From Pseudocercospora fijiensis CIRAD86 (Eukaryota; Ascomycota; Dothideomycetes; Mycosphaerellales; Mycosphaerellaceae): a DNA stretch of 64,000 bases. Shown one piece after another: positions 44,901-54,672 of the stretch (positions within the stretch are counted from its first letter, which is position 1; every line of letters begins with the position of its first letter). Both the position numbers and the translations under genes were made by a program. The stretch covers positions 2,453,527-2,517,526 of the forward strand of contig NW_006921541.1 in the NCBI RefSeq assembly GCF_000340215.1, written 5' to 3'. A model generated the notes under the pieces. That model made no database searches and was not told the DNA's origin. It was given only the letters and a program-made list of their open reading frames with translations.

Positions 44901-47023
44901 CGCGAGGTCTACCTAAACGGTATACCGAATAGTTAATCGGGGGTTAATAATGCGTAGGCTATTTAGTAAATTGCGATATAGTAGGGAGGCGGTAGTACAG
45001 ATCTTAGCTTAGATATCGCTCGCTCCTTTATAGTTTCTAACAACGTAGCTGCCTTTATATCTACCGTCTCTATCGCCCTTTTGTATATCGTACCCGGCCC
45101 TTATATCTGTCGGCTATGTCTTTTATATCGACTATATAAACTGTTAAGCTCGAGGCCTTAGGCCGCGATAACGTAATCGCGTAACGCTCGGCTACTTCCG
45201 CGTAACTTAGATTTCGGCCGATATTAGTCGCGTTTTCTACCTACTCTAACCTACCTTGCTTTAAATACCTTCTATAGTATATAATACCTATACCTTTATC
45301 TAGACTTAAGTACTACCTATTACCTGTGCATCTACCCTTTACGCAACGTTAAGCACCTTCGAGGTATATCTAGCGTATTAACTAGTACGAATATAGCTAA
45401 CATAACCTAGATAGCGACCGCGGGCAACGCTTAGAACCTGCCTATTATCGATATAAACGCGCTTAAGACGCCGCGCGCTACCGACCTAAGGCGCTAGCCG
45501 GTCTTCTCTAGAGTGCTAGATAGTATAGAGTTCCCTAATAGCGAGCCTATTAAGGCGGATAGCGGCCTAACTGTACGCGGTACCTACGCTTAGCTACTCG
45601 AGGTACGCGACGAATATAGCGGCTAGATTATTAGCGAAGGAAACTCGGAGGAGATCGATTACTTATAAGAATACTAATCTACGTTTACATTACTAACGTT
45701 AGCTACTAACTGCCGCTAGTATATACGTCGGCTATATAAAGCCTCTACTAGGTGCTACGTATACCGTAGCGCAAGCTGTATTCGCCTACGAAATGCGCGA
45801 CCTTATCTAGGTTAGCGATATAAGTAGATACCTAAAGCTTAAGCTTATCGCCGTCTAGTATAATAGCAACGTCGGCCGTAAGACCCTCTATACTAAGCAA
45901 GATCTGCTCCTATATAGTGCGCTAACTCTACCGAATAACCCTAATAAGCCTGCTTCCTATATACTCGTCGTAAACGACTAGAGCTAGGTAACCTTTACGT
46001 AGCACCTATACGACGTCTTATGCGAGAGAAACCTAAACGTTAATAACGCCTATAGTAATAACAATATTAAGCGCAATCCGGATAAGTACGTATAGTATAT
46101 ATAGTAGGCGATCTCGATACTAATATAGGAATTATATAGAGATAGCGGACGGTATAACTCTAGCAACCTAGTATAGTCGTAGCTAAAGTAATTAATACTA
46201 TTACGTCGGAGGTACGCGTACGCGATATACTCTATATCTTCTTTATATCTATCTTTACCGTCGCTACTATATAACTACTATATCTTACGCGGCAGCTACC
46301 TATACGTAGATAGCGCTACCGGTAATCTTACGAAGCGCGATAGAATACCGCGAATCCGGTAGTACCTAAATCGGTAGAAATAAAATAAAAATAGTCTTAC
46401 TCTTACCGTCGCCTATATTTTGCTATATATTTCGCTTTTCTCTTCTACTCCTCCTATTTCCTCTCTACTACTATACTACCTTTCCTATAATAGACTAACC
46501 CTCTACTTGCTACCGCTACGAAAATTGCGACGACCGCGTATACTATCTTCGCGACGTACTAGTAAGACGTATCGATCTACGCTATCCTAATAGCGAAAAG
46601 GGAGTCCCTTTCCTAAACCTTACTCTCTTCTCTCCTTATTTTCGCTAATCCTCTATTTACTCTCTACTCTCTCTCTATCGCGCGCTAATACTATACCTAC
46701 TCCTCTAGTAAAGAAAGACGCGGTATAATAGGAGCGGCGTTCTAGTATATAACCGGAGCTAAGCGAGTAGGGACGTTTATAGCCGCTATATAAATAGAGT
46801 CTCCTAGCTAATTAGGTAGTCCTAAAGGTTATACCCTCGCTAGTTATTAGTATTAGAAGCTAGCTCTAGTTAGCGAAACGCCGAACTATATACTATACTA
46901 TATAGGGTAAAGTTTAGTAGCCTGCCTTACGTAACATTATAGATAGGGGGTTTAATTCCCTTATTAGCTACGACCTTTTTTTTTTTTTAGATCTATATAA
47001 TTATCTATATTCTACGACCCTCT

Positions 47024-47143
47024 AGCTAATTAGATTAGTTCTAGATACTAAGAGTTATTCGCTCGTAGTCCCTATAGAGATACGGGGTAGTAACTAGCGA
47101 GGGTATAATTTTTAGTATCGGAGGTTCGAATCCTCTATTAGCT
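47024..47143 (+). other. tRNA-like remnant
   Basis: AGCTAAT (47024-47030) pairs perfectly with ATTAGCT (47137-47143) as a 7-bp acceptor stem. The T arm contains GGTTCGAATCC (47123-47133), an exact polymerase III B-box. A TAGATTAGTTCTAG stretch resembles a mutated A-box, and TAAGA/TTTTA could be the anticodon stem around an intron-like insert. The A-box lacks its usual GG, so activity is doubtful. It could be a dead tRNA or a tRNA-derived SINE head. A related inverted fragment lies at about 46806-46850. Confidence 0.35.
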
Positions 47144-47533
47144 ATCCTTTTGCGCTTACGTAAGGAAGACGATCTATACCCGTTCGCGAGGCGGCCGCGA
47201 GGCCCGGGAGTAGCCGCGAATTTTAAAGTTCCCGCACGTGATTTCCCCGCGTTCTCCTCGTTCTCGTTTCGCCCGATTCGGTCAGTCCCAGCACTTGTTT
47301 TCGGGTTATTCTAACATTATATAGAATGACCTTTGGCAGTCAAATCAGGATGCAGATACCGGAATGCCAACCATCAGAGCTCACCATGCCACGCTTCAAT
47401 ATCACAAATCTCGAAATCTTGCTTCATCATCTGCATCGTCCATCTGTACCTTCGAGCTCATGAAAGCCTTGAAAGCCGCACACTTACCACGGACCTCGAA
47501 TTTCTTCGCCTTCATGGCAGCGCCAACCATGAT

Positions 47534-48497
47534 CTATAAGCGACGCCTGTAGAACTTGTTCTCCGTCCATAGCCCTTTCCCACGGCCTTGGAAGTCGCTG
47601 AGCCAGCAACGCTCAGTATCCTTTGACATCGATGACGTCAACTTGTCGAGAGACAGCTTCGACAGCGTGTCGAACGAGTCTTCGAATGCTTTGCCATCTC
47701 GGTCAAGCCTAACGAGCTGGATGTGGATATTCTTGAAAAACTTGGCTCGGGAAGGAGGCAGCGTTTTGGCCAATAAGCCGGTGATGCGGTGGTCTTCGAA
47801 GAAGAAGTTGTTCAGGCCGTAGAACATTGGTAAGGCCTCCTCGCAGATCTGTTTGCCAGTCCGCAAGATGGCGAGGGTCTCACCAATCGGTTCGGGGTGG
47901 ATCCATCTTGTCCACTCGAAATCTACCTCATTCCAGTTCATGACATCCCGTAGAGCGTCGGGACTGTCACATCGTGCGATCAGCGTTGGCCAGGAGCAGG
48001 CACTGCCACTCATACATATGCCTGGAGCAGGGTATTTGAAGAGCATCTCGTAGATCCTGTTCCTCAGCTCTGGTGCTAGCTTCAAGAAGGGGAAGTGCCC
48101 CTTGCGTTGCGGCTTAAGCCAATACGCCAGGCAAATGCGAGCAGCACCAGTCCTGATCGAGTACCGCCTTTCATTGAGGTGGTTTAAATGCTCTTCGAGA
48201 GGGAAATCAAAGTGCTTCAGAGCCTTTGGGATTGAAGTGTGGAAATGCTTTGATGATCCAGCGATGAATCTCGTGTTCGGCCAGTGTCTTCGCAGTGCTC
48301 AGCACCAGTGCAAAGACAATTAGCTCATGGGTCTCGAAAGGTGGCTCTTCGTGGCTTAGTCGATGTGGTTTGGTGAGTGTAAGAATCTCTTTTCGCAAGG
48401 CTTGACGAGCTTCTATCTTGTCAATTGCGCCGTCGTCTCCGTCTCGCGGGTCGGTATGATTGATCGTGTCTTTCGCTTTGGCGCTTGAGTTTGCCAT
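47534..48497 (-). pseudogene. F-box-like protein gene with a 1-nt frameshift
   Basis: ATG 48497 (MANSSAKAKDTINHTDPRD) opens a 96-codon frame containing FETHELIVFALVLSTAKTLA and EIHRWIIKAFPHFNP, a winged-helix-like N-terminus. It stops at 48207. One frame over the protein continues without a gap as ALKHFDFPLEEHLNHLNERR, RICLAYWLKPQRKGHFPFLK and LAPELRNRIYEMLFKYP (F-box-like), then GKQICEEALPMFYGLNNFFF, to a stop at 47534. The span is 964 nt (3n+1). No GT donor of normal quality is available, so an inserted base near 48215 is favoured over an intron. It lies about 0.2 kb outside the Helitron 5' side. A sequencing error would make it a normal gene. Confidence 0.6.
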
Positions 48498-48816
48498 GCT
48501 GGACGCAGCCTTTCGCTGCCGATGATTATCGCAACGAAACTGCTGAGTAGGTTGATGGAAGTGGAAGGATGGCTAGTAGAAAGTATTGCATGTATATGTA
48601 GAAGTGACCAGAGCTCGTAGCTGCGCCAAGTGAGGGTAATTGCTGCATTGTGATCGGCAACAGTGAGCATCAAGTGAAGCATTCGAATAGCAATGTCAGC
48701 ATCTGCTCGCAAGTCAGAAGTCATTGAAAGGAAGCTGTTGGTTGCCTAGATTTTCAGCAAAAATCCATTCCTACCACTTGAGGGACCTCCTTGGCGGGCG
48801 CACGACGTTCATTCGC
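48498..48816. other. Spacer, 319 bp
   Basis: Between the F-box-like gene start and the epoxide hydrolase stop codon. No gene or motif seen. Confidence 0.4.
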
Positions 48817-49887
48817 CTACAGCCTTTTGCTACTCAACCATTCCTTGACCAGACTGGTCACTTCCTCAGGCTTCTCCAGCGGCGCCCAATGTCCACACTG
48901 CTGAATCTCCTTCCAAGCCAGATCCGGCAAAAGACCAGCTTCCTGTGAGCGTAAAATGTCTTTCCCAATGCAGACCTGATCCTCGTCCTGAGAGATGTAC
49001 AGAAACGGCACGTTGACAACGATTCGCTCTTTTGGAAAGTCCTTTTCTACCGCACCATTGACATTTGCCTGGTGAGAACGATACCTGCGCAAGATCGGAG
49101 AGTCAGCGACAACTTCAGGCTGGACAAGTCGGCTTGGTTCCTCTCACCATGTGAAGGGCGAGGCAAACCCTCCTTTCTTCATCTCCGCAATCCAACGATC
49201 CTTCAAATCAGCGTTCTGAGCATACGGCTTGAGCGGTGTTTTGGTGTCATTTAGGAGATACTGTCGCATGAGACCTGGAGTACAGAACATTGTCTTCATA
49301 TGGTCCTTAGAATCCCCATGCATGATCGTCCAAGCACTCTCGAGATGCTCCTCCCATATCTTAGGCGCCTCGTCGGTGACAAAGAAAGTCTGATACTCGA
49401 ATCTCCGGAACCCATACGCGGCTTCCACCATATCGTTGATTTTATCCAGGTCCAATGGCCCTTCAATGCCGGTCGGCGGCATATACGGTACGGAAATATG
49501 AACAATGCCCACGACTCGATCTGGGTGGAAGAGCCAAAGCCTTGATCCAACTGAGCATCCCCAGTCGTGCGCGATTGGAATAATCTTGTCGATAGCTTCA
49601 TTATCACAGATTTCGATGATGTCTTTGGCCTGAAGAGCGCCGGTGAAGATTTCGACATCAGTGGGTTTTGAGGTTCCGCCATAGCCTAGAAGGTCAGGGA
49701 CGAGGACTCGGTAGCCAAGCTCGATGAAGTTTGGGGCGACAGACTCCCATAATGCTGAGCTGTCTGGCCATCCATGCAGAAAGACCAGCGCTGGCTTCGA
49801 GATGTCTGCAGATTTGGCATCCGAAATGAAGTAATGGTAGTCGGGACCTCGTGAGGTGGTAAAGTCTTTGGCAGAGAGCTTGTCCAT
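48817..49887 (-). CDS. Alpha/beta hydrolase, epoxide-hydrolase type
   Basis: A 335-aa soluble enzyme that opens epoxides through an aspartyl ester. Exons 49148..49887 (ATG 49887) and 48817..49084; intron 49085..49147 (GTGAGA...CGCAG) joins GGFASPFT to WYRSHQANVNG. Visible: oxyanion motif FLHGWPDSSALW, nucleophile D108 in IAHDWGCSVGSRL, cap region with PYMPPTGIEGPLD, and the catalytic His in QQCGHWAPLEKPEEV near the C-terminus. The acid residue probably lies in the YISQDEDQV segment. No signal peptide, so cytosolic. Physiological substrate unknown: detoxification or specialised metabolism are both possible, and no pathway genes are adjacent. Confidence 0.9.
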
Positions 49888-50367
49888 AATATTGGGTTCG
49901 GATACTTAACACGAGATATGTTGCGAGTCCGAAGAGGTTACCTGGGACTTGTCGCTGCTCTATACTTGTTTCTGCGATCATCAGCGACAAATCAGTCGTC
50001 GTCACCTAGGCCGTACGAGGCCGTTCAACAAGGACAAGAGTGCCTCGATTCACTCTCGTTGCGGCTGAAGCAGATGAGAAATGATCGTCAATGGTGGGAC
50101 TGCGGTGGATGCATACGGCACCGGAACCACGACTGGCGAGTGCTTACCACACGGAATACCGAGTACATATCCCTGTCATAAGCAGCACCAAGAGCGGATG
50201 AAGAACTGTTGATGCCGCAAGATGAGTGTTGAAGCAAGACCGAATTCACGGAGATGGAACGAAAGGGCGAGGTCCTGTTCTGAGGCCTGCTGTGTACATG
50301 CTGATCTCTACGCACAGCTCATCTAGCCCCAGCAGCCCATCTATCAAGTCGTGGCAAGAGAAATCCA
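49888..50367. other. Spacer, 480 bp
   Basis: Promoter side of the epoxide hydrolase and 3' side of the sedolisin. Nothing else supported. Confidence 0.4.
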
Positions 50368-52293
50368 TCAAGGCATCGCCATCAAAACGTCCCTCAGCCG
50401 CACATAATCCACGCTTCCCAACCCGGTAACAGGATCCCAGCCATTCGCCGCGCGATACGCAGGACTCGCACCACAGCCCGAGTTATTCCCAATCTTGATC
50501 TCATTAAAGATTTTCGGAGCAGCATACAAAGCCGGATTCAAGAACCCAACCGTAGACTTGCCAGCATGAAGACGCCCATTATTGATCATGGCGATCATGG
50601 AAGCAAAGACTGGAGCAGACGCAGATGTGCCATGAACGATTTGCGTGTCGTTGTACATCGCCATCAGATAGCCATAGGCCATCATTGCGAGATCTGGGAA
50701 GCCACGGCCATCGTCGTCGGGGTCGAAACCTTGCTGTTCGAGGTTGTTTAGATGTTGGGCTTGCTCCTTTCGATACTGAGAGACTGCTGAATGCTGATAT
50801 GCGGGTGCTGGGAAAACGTTGCTGAAGCCACCTGCGGAGGACAGGGTACGGTTTCCGCTTAAGGCGGTGTGGAATGCAGTTTCATTCGTCTCAGCGCAGA
50901 TCGGTAAGGTCTGAGGAGAGTCATCATGTGCAGCCAACTGAGTTCCACCTACGATCGTGACCCATGGACAACCGCCTGGCCACGTGGGACTGAAAGCGCC
51001 CTTTGTAGCGTTCGACACGCCGGTAGTAGCATTGATGCAAGTGCCGGGCTCCAGTCCACTTGCGGCACCAAAATCGCCACTCGCTGCAATAACAGTCGTG
51101 CCCATCAAGCCTAGCTTCAAGAATTCGTGGCATTGCCGCCTCAAGTACTCCACAGGAAAGTCATCCTCGACGTCGGCGAAAGAGATGGAAATGACTTTCG
51201 GAGGTGCGACAGTACCGCAATCTGCACTCCGGTTGTAAGCACCTGGTCTATCATCGGGGACCAAAGGTAAAGGATCTATGCTCCCGTTCACCGCATCACA
51301 GTAAGTTTCGTCGAAAGCGGCGAGCATATTGTTCCAATTCCCACCAGCATATCGATCCCCAACTTGAATGTCGATGACTGGCATCGGAGACACGAGTGAC
51401 ATGACATATTCGAAGTCAAGGTTTGGTTCCAGATTGAAAGGTGGAAGTTTGTACTCTGTCTGAGTGTAGCCGCCATTGATCCGCAGCATCTCAGGTCTTC
51501 GTCCCACATCTGACGGGGAGAAAAGCTGGAAGAAGAGATCAAGGTCTTCCGGCAGCCATGTCGACCATGCTGGTTGATAGATGCCGAATGTGTTCTTTGG
51601 ATGTGGCGTCGAAGGGAGCCTTGATGGTATGTGATAAAGCTGCCGCAGACATTCTGGTGCTGTGTAACGGTCACAATTGACGATCGCAGTCGCGGTGGAA
51701 TTTTTGGCCGTCGTTGTTGAGACCTGTCTGCGCTGTCTACGTTTTCGCGCATCTTCCAATCCACCAAAGCTCAGCCGCTTCTCTGCAACGATGAGGTCGA
51801 CATGCTTTTCGAGGTGCTCAGGGATGATATATGAAGTGCAAGCGATATTCTCCTGCCCGGTTCTGCGGTTGCTCATACGAGAAAATTCCGCCTGTAGTAG
51901 CTCACTCGCATTCGTGACATTCATGCGGACATGCAGCGTTGTGTTGTCTCGGGCGCGGAATATTCTCGTCCGATCAATGCCTGAGCTTTCCAGCCATGAT
52001 ACGACCTGATGTGTTGCCTCTGGAGAAGGTGCGAGATGCTCAGAGACTCGCTGCCACGACCAATGTTGACCGTACAGTGACGAATTCGGATCAGAGACTG
52101 CCATCAAAAATGCTTCACTGTCATCAAGATTATTCAGCTTCAATGCAATGGTAATTTCGAGCATTTCATCTCCGTGAGCATCTCCACCGCTCCTCCATTT
52201 CGATATGCCGTAGGGAGTCGCTCGTCGAACCGGCTGTGGGAAGGCGTTGACAATGCCTGTGAACAGAAACAGCCATACCAATAGCGTGAGCAT
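50368..52293 (-). CDS. Secreted sedolisin (S53) serine-carboxyl protease
   Basis: A 641-aa tripeptidyl-peptidase/aorsin-type acid protease. ATG 52293 is chosen because it starts a clear signal peptide, MLTLLVWLFLFTGIVNAFPQ; the frame is open further upstream but gives no such N-terminus. A prodomain (about 40-200) is followed by the catalytic domain. The triad is visible: E289 and D293 in FNLEPNLDFEY, S557 in HGTSASAPVFASM, oxyanion D407 in AASGDFGAA. A C-terminal NGWDPVTGLGS calcium-site motif is present. Several NxT/NxS sites. Single exon. Likely extracellular protein degradation at acid pH, possibly during plant or litter growth. Confidence 0.92.
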   Translation of the reverse strand: MLTLLVWLFLFTGIVNAFPQPVRRATPYGISKWRSGGDAHGDEMLEITIALKLNNLDDSEAFLMAVSDPNSSLYGQHWSWQRVSEHLAPSPEATHQVVSWLESSGIDRTRIFRARDNTTLHVRMNVTNASELLQAEFSRMSNRRTGQENIACTSYIIPEHLEKHVDLIVAEKRLSFGGLEDARKRRQRRQVSTTTAKNSTATAIVNCDRYTAPECLRQLYHIPSRLPSTPHPKNTFGIYQPAWSTWLPEDLDLFFQLFSPSDVGRRPEMLRINGGYTQTEYKLPPFNLEPNLDFEYVMSLVSPMPVIDIQVGDRYAGGNWNNMLAAFDETYCDAVNGSIDPLPLVPDDRPGAYNRSADCGTVAPPKVISISFADVEDDFPVEYLRRQCHEFLKLGLMGTTVIAASGDFGAASGLEPGTCINATTGVSNATKGAFSPTWPGGCPWVTIVGGTQLAAHDDSPQTLPICAETNETAFHTALSGNRTLSSAGGFSNVFPAPAYQHSAVSQYRKEQAQHLNNLEQQGFDPDDDGRGFPDLAMMAYGYLMAMYNDTQIVHGTSASAPVFASMIAMINNGRLHAGKSTVGFLNPALYAAPKIFNEIKIGNNSGCGASPAYRAANGWDPVTGLGSVDYVRLRDVLMAMP

Positions 52294-53457
52294 TGCGCAG
52301 AGTTGATGGTGGAAGGTCGCAGGTGAGTCCTCCAAAACTTCAAGAATTGACTTCCGTTCATTCTTCAGTGTCATGCAGCCTATACTAGACTCATCTATGG
52401 CACATAGGCAGTGCCATGGTCTCGGCTCCGAACAGCGCACTGCATCCGTGGCGATAAGTAGACCGGTGAGCTTCGTGGGTTGGTCCTCCAAAGTGAGACA
52501 TTGCAAGCTCTCAGCATTGTTGGTACAACTTTCGTTCAGCAAGGGCGTCCGCCCGGCTCCCGGCAAACGCCATCTCTGTGATGGCTTGAGAGGCGGCCTT
52601 GGCCCCACAGCTTTCACGTTGTTACACGGCACTTGCTGCGGACTTCAGCTGATCTCGATATGGCAATTTCTCGTCTCGGATGCGTCTCGAGTGCTGAATC
52701 CTTCGGCATGCTCAGCCTTGAGCAATATCGATACTGGTCAGATATGGACATGGTCGGTGTTGGCTCATGTACAGGTTCGATCCAAGCTGTTTAAGACGTT
52801 CCTGCTTGTGGAACCTGAAGCCGCTTCGAAGCTTTGCTGGCGCTCTCAGCTGGCGTTAGTATCGACTTGACGGAGACTCACCGGATTGTTATGCGGGTAG
52901 CGAAAATTAAGGCATTGAGCACTGGCTGTATCTTGAGGCAGCGACGACGTGCCCGTCCTAAGTATTGAATCCTGGCGACCAGTAAGCTCGTGCATTGTTG
53001 GTGTCATTATATTTGTCCGTCTTCAGAGAAGCTTTAATGACTGCAACTTCAATTAGTTCGAAAGCTGTAATGCTGTGTAGCCCAGCATCGAAATGCTACA
53101 GTAAGAGTCACCTCACCAGCGATCATTGGTCATCAAACCAGGGGCGGAGTACCCAGGACAATAGTTGAGTACCAACATATTGAGTCAATGATGCACGCAA
53201 GACACTGGATCCTTCCCACGAGAATGCGCTATGCGGCGAAGCTCGAGTCAGGCGAATCAACCATGGTGGTGGTCAGACGCAAAGAGCACATCGCCAAGTT
53301 GCTCGCGCTTCTCGACTAGCGTCCGTTCTGGCATACGGATATAAAGCACACAGGAAATTCCTGTCTAGTGAGATTATCAGCGTTCTCGACACATTATCTT
53401 CCAGCAAGCAGATCAAAGTCACTCACTCTCGCCAACGCCCCTCGAGCATCAGCAAAC
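52294..53457. other. Divergent spacer, sedolisin / small secreted protein
   Basis: 1.16 kb between two secreted-protein genes transcribed away from each other. Open frames here (such as 52373-52870) have no domain and mostly lie antisense to the 5' extension of the sedolisin frame. A TATA box for the plus-strand gene is at 53340. Confidence 0.5.
53340..53346 (+). promoter_or_regulatory. TATA box of the small secreted protein gene
   Basis: TATAAAG, 112 bp upstream of ATG 53458, the only clear TATA element in this spacer. Strong TATA boxes are common in inducible fungal secreted-protein genes. Confidence 0.5.
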
Positions 53458-53789
53458 ATGCAATTCTCCTCCATCCTCGCAGGCGCTATGAGCCTGGCTG
53501 TAACACTAGCGGCACCCTCGCCTTTTGGAGACAACGCTGCTGTCGAGAAGAGAGGTGCCGGAGCCGTAAGTCTGCCCACCTAACCACACATACGCTGGCA
53601 TCGTCTGCCACTCAAAAACCTCTAGCTGACCAGCTCTACCAGGCAGCATGTGCTACATACTGCATCATCCTCGCCGAAGACCCGCCAGTCTTCGCAGCTT
53701 GTGTCATTGGCTGTGCAGCCACTGGCGTTCCTGAAACCGAGGGGTTGAAGCCAAAGACGTTGGAAGATGGAACTATCGTTTTCGAATAG
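53458..53789 (+). CDS. Small secreted cysteine-containing protein (effector candidate)
   Basis: 84 aa from two exons, 53458..53565 and 53643..53789; intron 53566..53642 (GTAAGT, branch CTGAC, ACCAG, phase 0). The signal peptide MQFSSILAGAMSLAVTLAA is followed by a short pro-region ending VEKR, a Kex2 site. The predicted mature peptide is about 50 residues, starting GAGA, with four cysteines in AACATYC and FAACVIGC, a hydrophobic centre and an acidic tail ending TIVFE. No family recognised. The signal peptide, dibasic cleavage, size and cysteines fit a secreted effector, antimicrobial peptide or surface peptide. The short exons make it easy to miss. Confidence 0.78.
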
Positions 53790-54049
53790 GAGCCATAGCT
53801 AGCACGGGGTGAGAGTGGGAGAGTAGTGCAGTGCCGTATTCGATCAGCGGTGAACATTCAACATGTTCTCGGGCTGTTCCATTTCCGGCAAGGAGCTTCG
53901 TTTTTGGTGTTTTTCTCGGTCATATCGGCAGTAGCAAGTCCAAATTTGATCCACTTTTACTGCTCGCTGATTTCGCTGAGAATAATGATCCAAGACAACT
54001 TCTGCTTGTCTCTAGTCTGCCTTGCAATCCTTCAGCTAGCCTCTCACAT

Positions 54050-54256
54050 TTATCGCCTTTTTCTTCCCTGAGATGACGTGTACCTGGCTGTGTCGGATCT
54101 GAGAGCTCTCAAATTCCTTCCAGATGTTAAGCCCATGCTTGCGATCTGAAAATGATCTGGTTTGGTGATCGCAGCGTCGTTGTGAGCGTAGTATAGCAGA
54201 ATATGCTCCAAGAGCTCCGGCACAGCGAAGACTCTCGATACGGCATTGGATGCCAT
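54050..54256 (-). pseudogene. F-box N-terminal fragment
   Basis: ATG 54256 reads MASNAVSRVFAVPELLEHIL then LYYAHNDAAI, a good match to the opening helix of fungal F-box proteins. The frame ends after 68 codons without the expected downstream region, and the following sequence shows no continuation in other frames that I can recognise. Probably a truncated duplicate; a spliced intact gene was not found. Confidence 0.45.
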
Positions 54257-54672
54257 GGCGTTGCTTGGAAAAGCAGGACGAGAGTTTGCAAAAGTCGTGG
54301 TGAAATCAGGTCGAGGCAGATCAGCGTGAAAACTCTTTTGAAGCGCAAGAATTGGAGTTGAGACGGAGTCGTGCTGATGCTATGCTATAGTGTTGGTGTG
54401 TTAATAGGGTGTTTCGCTGTCTTGGGGTTTTATGCCACTGATAGAGTCTGTGTGGCGTACAATGTCGTTTCTAGGCGATGGTAGCCAAGTGAAGCTGGAA
54501 GAAGCGTGTGACAACTGTGAACGTATGTCCAAAGTGAGGACAGCGTCCGAGCTTGTGACCCGCGGATCAAAGCAGATTGAATGTCTGGTAGAGAATGCCG
54601 GCAAGCCTTGGGGCGAGGAATGACAATGCAAATGACGGTCACTGTACACATTACGTCAATTCGTATATATCA

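Larger units (their letters stand above)
34934..47325 (-). mobile_element. Giant Helitron (12.4 kb), RIP-inactivated
   Basis: Rolling-circle DNA transposon on the minus strand. The 3' terminus is textbook: a 9-bp hairpin (34944-34964), six bases (CAGGGA), then CTAG at 34937-34934, with T as the next host base. The proposed 5' terminus is TCTATATAATGTTAG starting at 47325, at the other edge of the anomalous block. Between them, CpA/TpG are almost absent while CpG and TpA are abundant. A Rep-helicase pseudogene lies at about 37950-43000. The 3' end and coding content are strong; the exact 5' end is inference from TC-start and composition. Other transposons could be nested within. Confidence 0.8.

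Noticed and set aside
47024..47143. Functional tRNA gene
   Set aside because: The B-box and acceptor stem are good but the A-box and D stem are degraded and the length (120 nt) needs an unusual intron; kept as a remnant only.
52741..52800. tRNA B-box near GGTTCGATCC
   Set aside because: One base short of the consensus, with no acceptor-stem pairing around it.
48817..53789. Epoxide hydrolase, sedolisin and small secreted protein as a biosynthetic cluster
   Set aside because: There is no polyketide, peptide or terpene synthase, regulator or transporter nearby; the genes are ordinary accessory enzymes.
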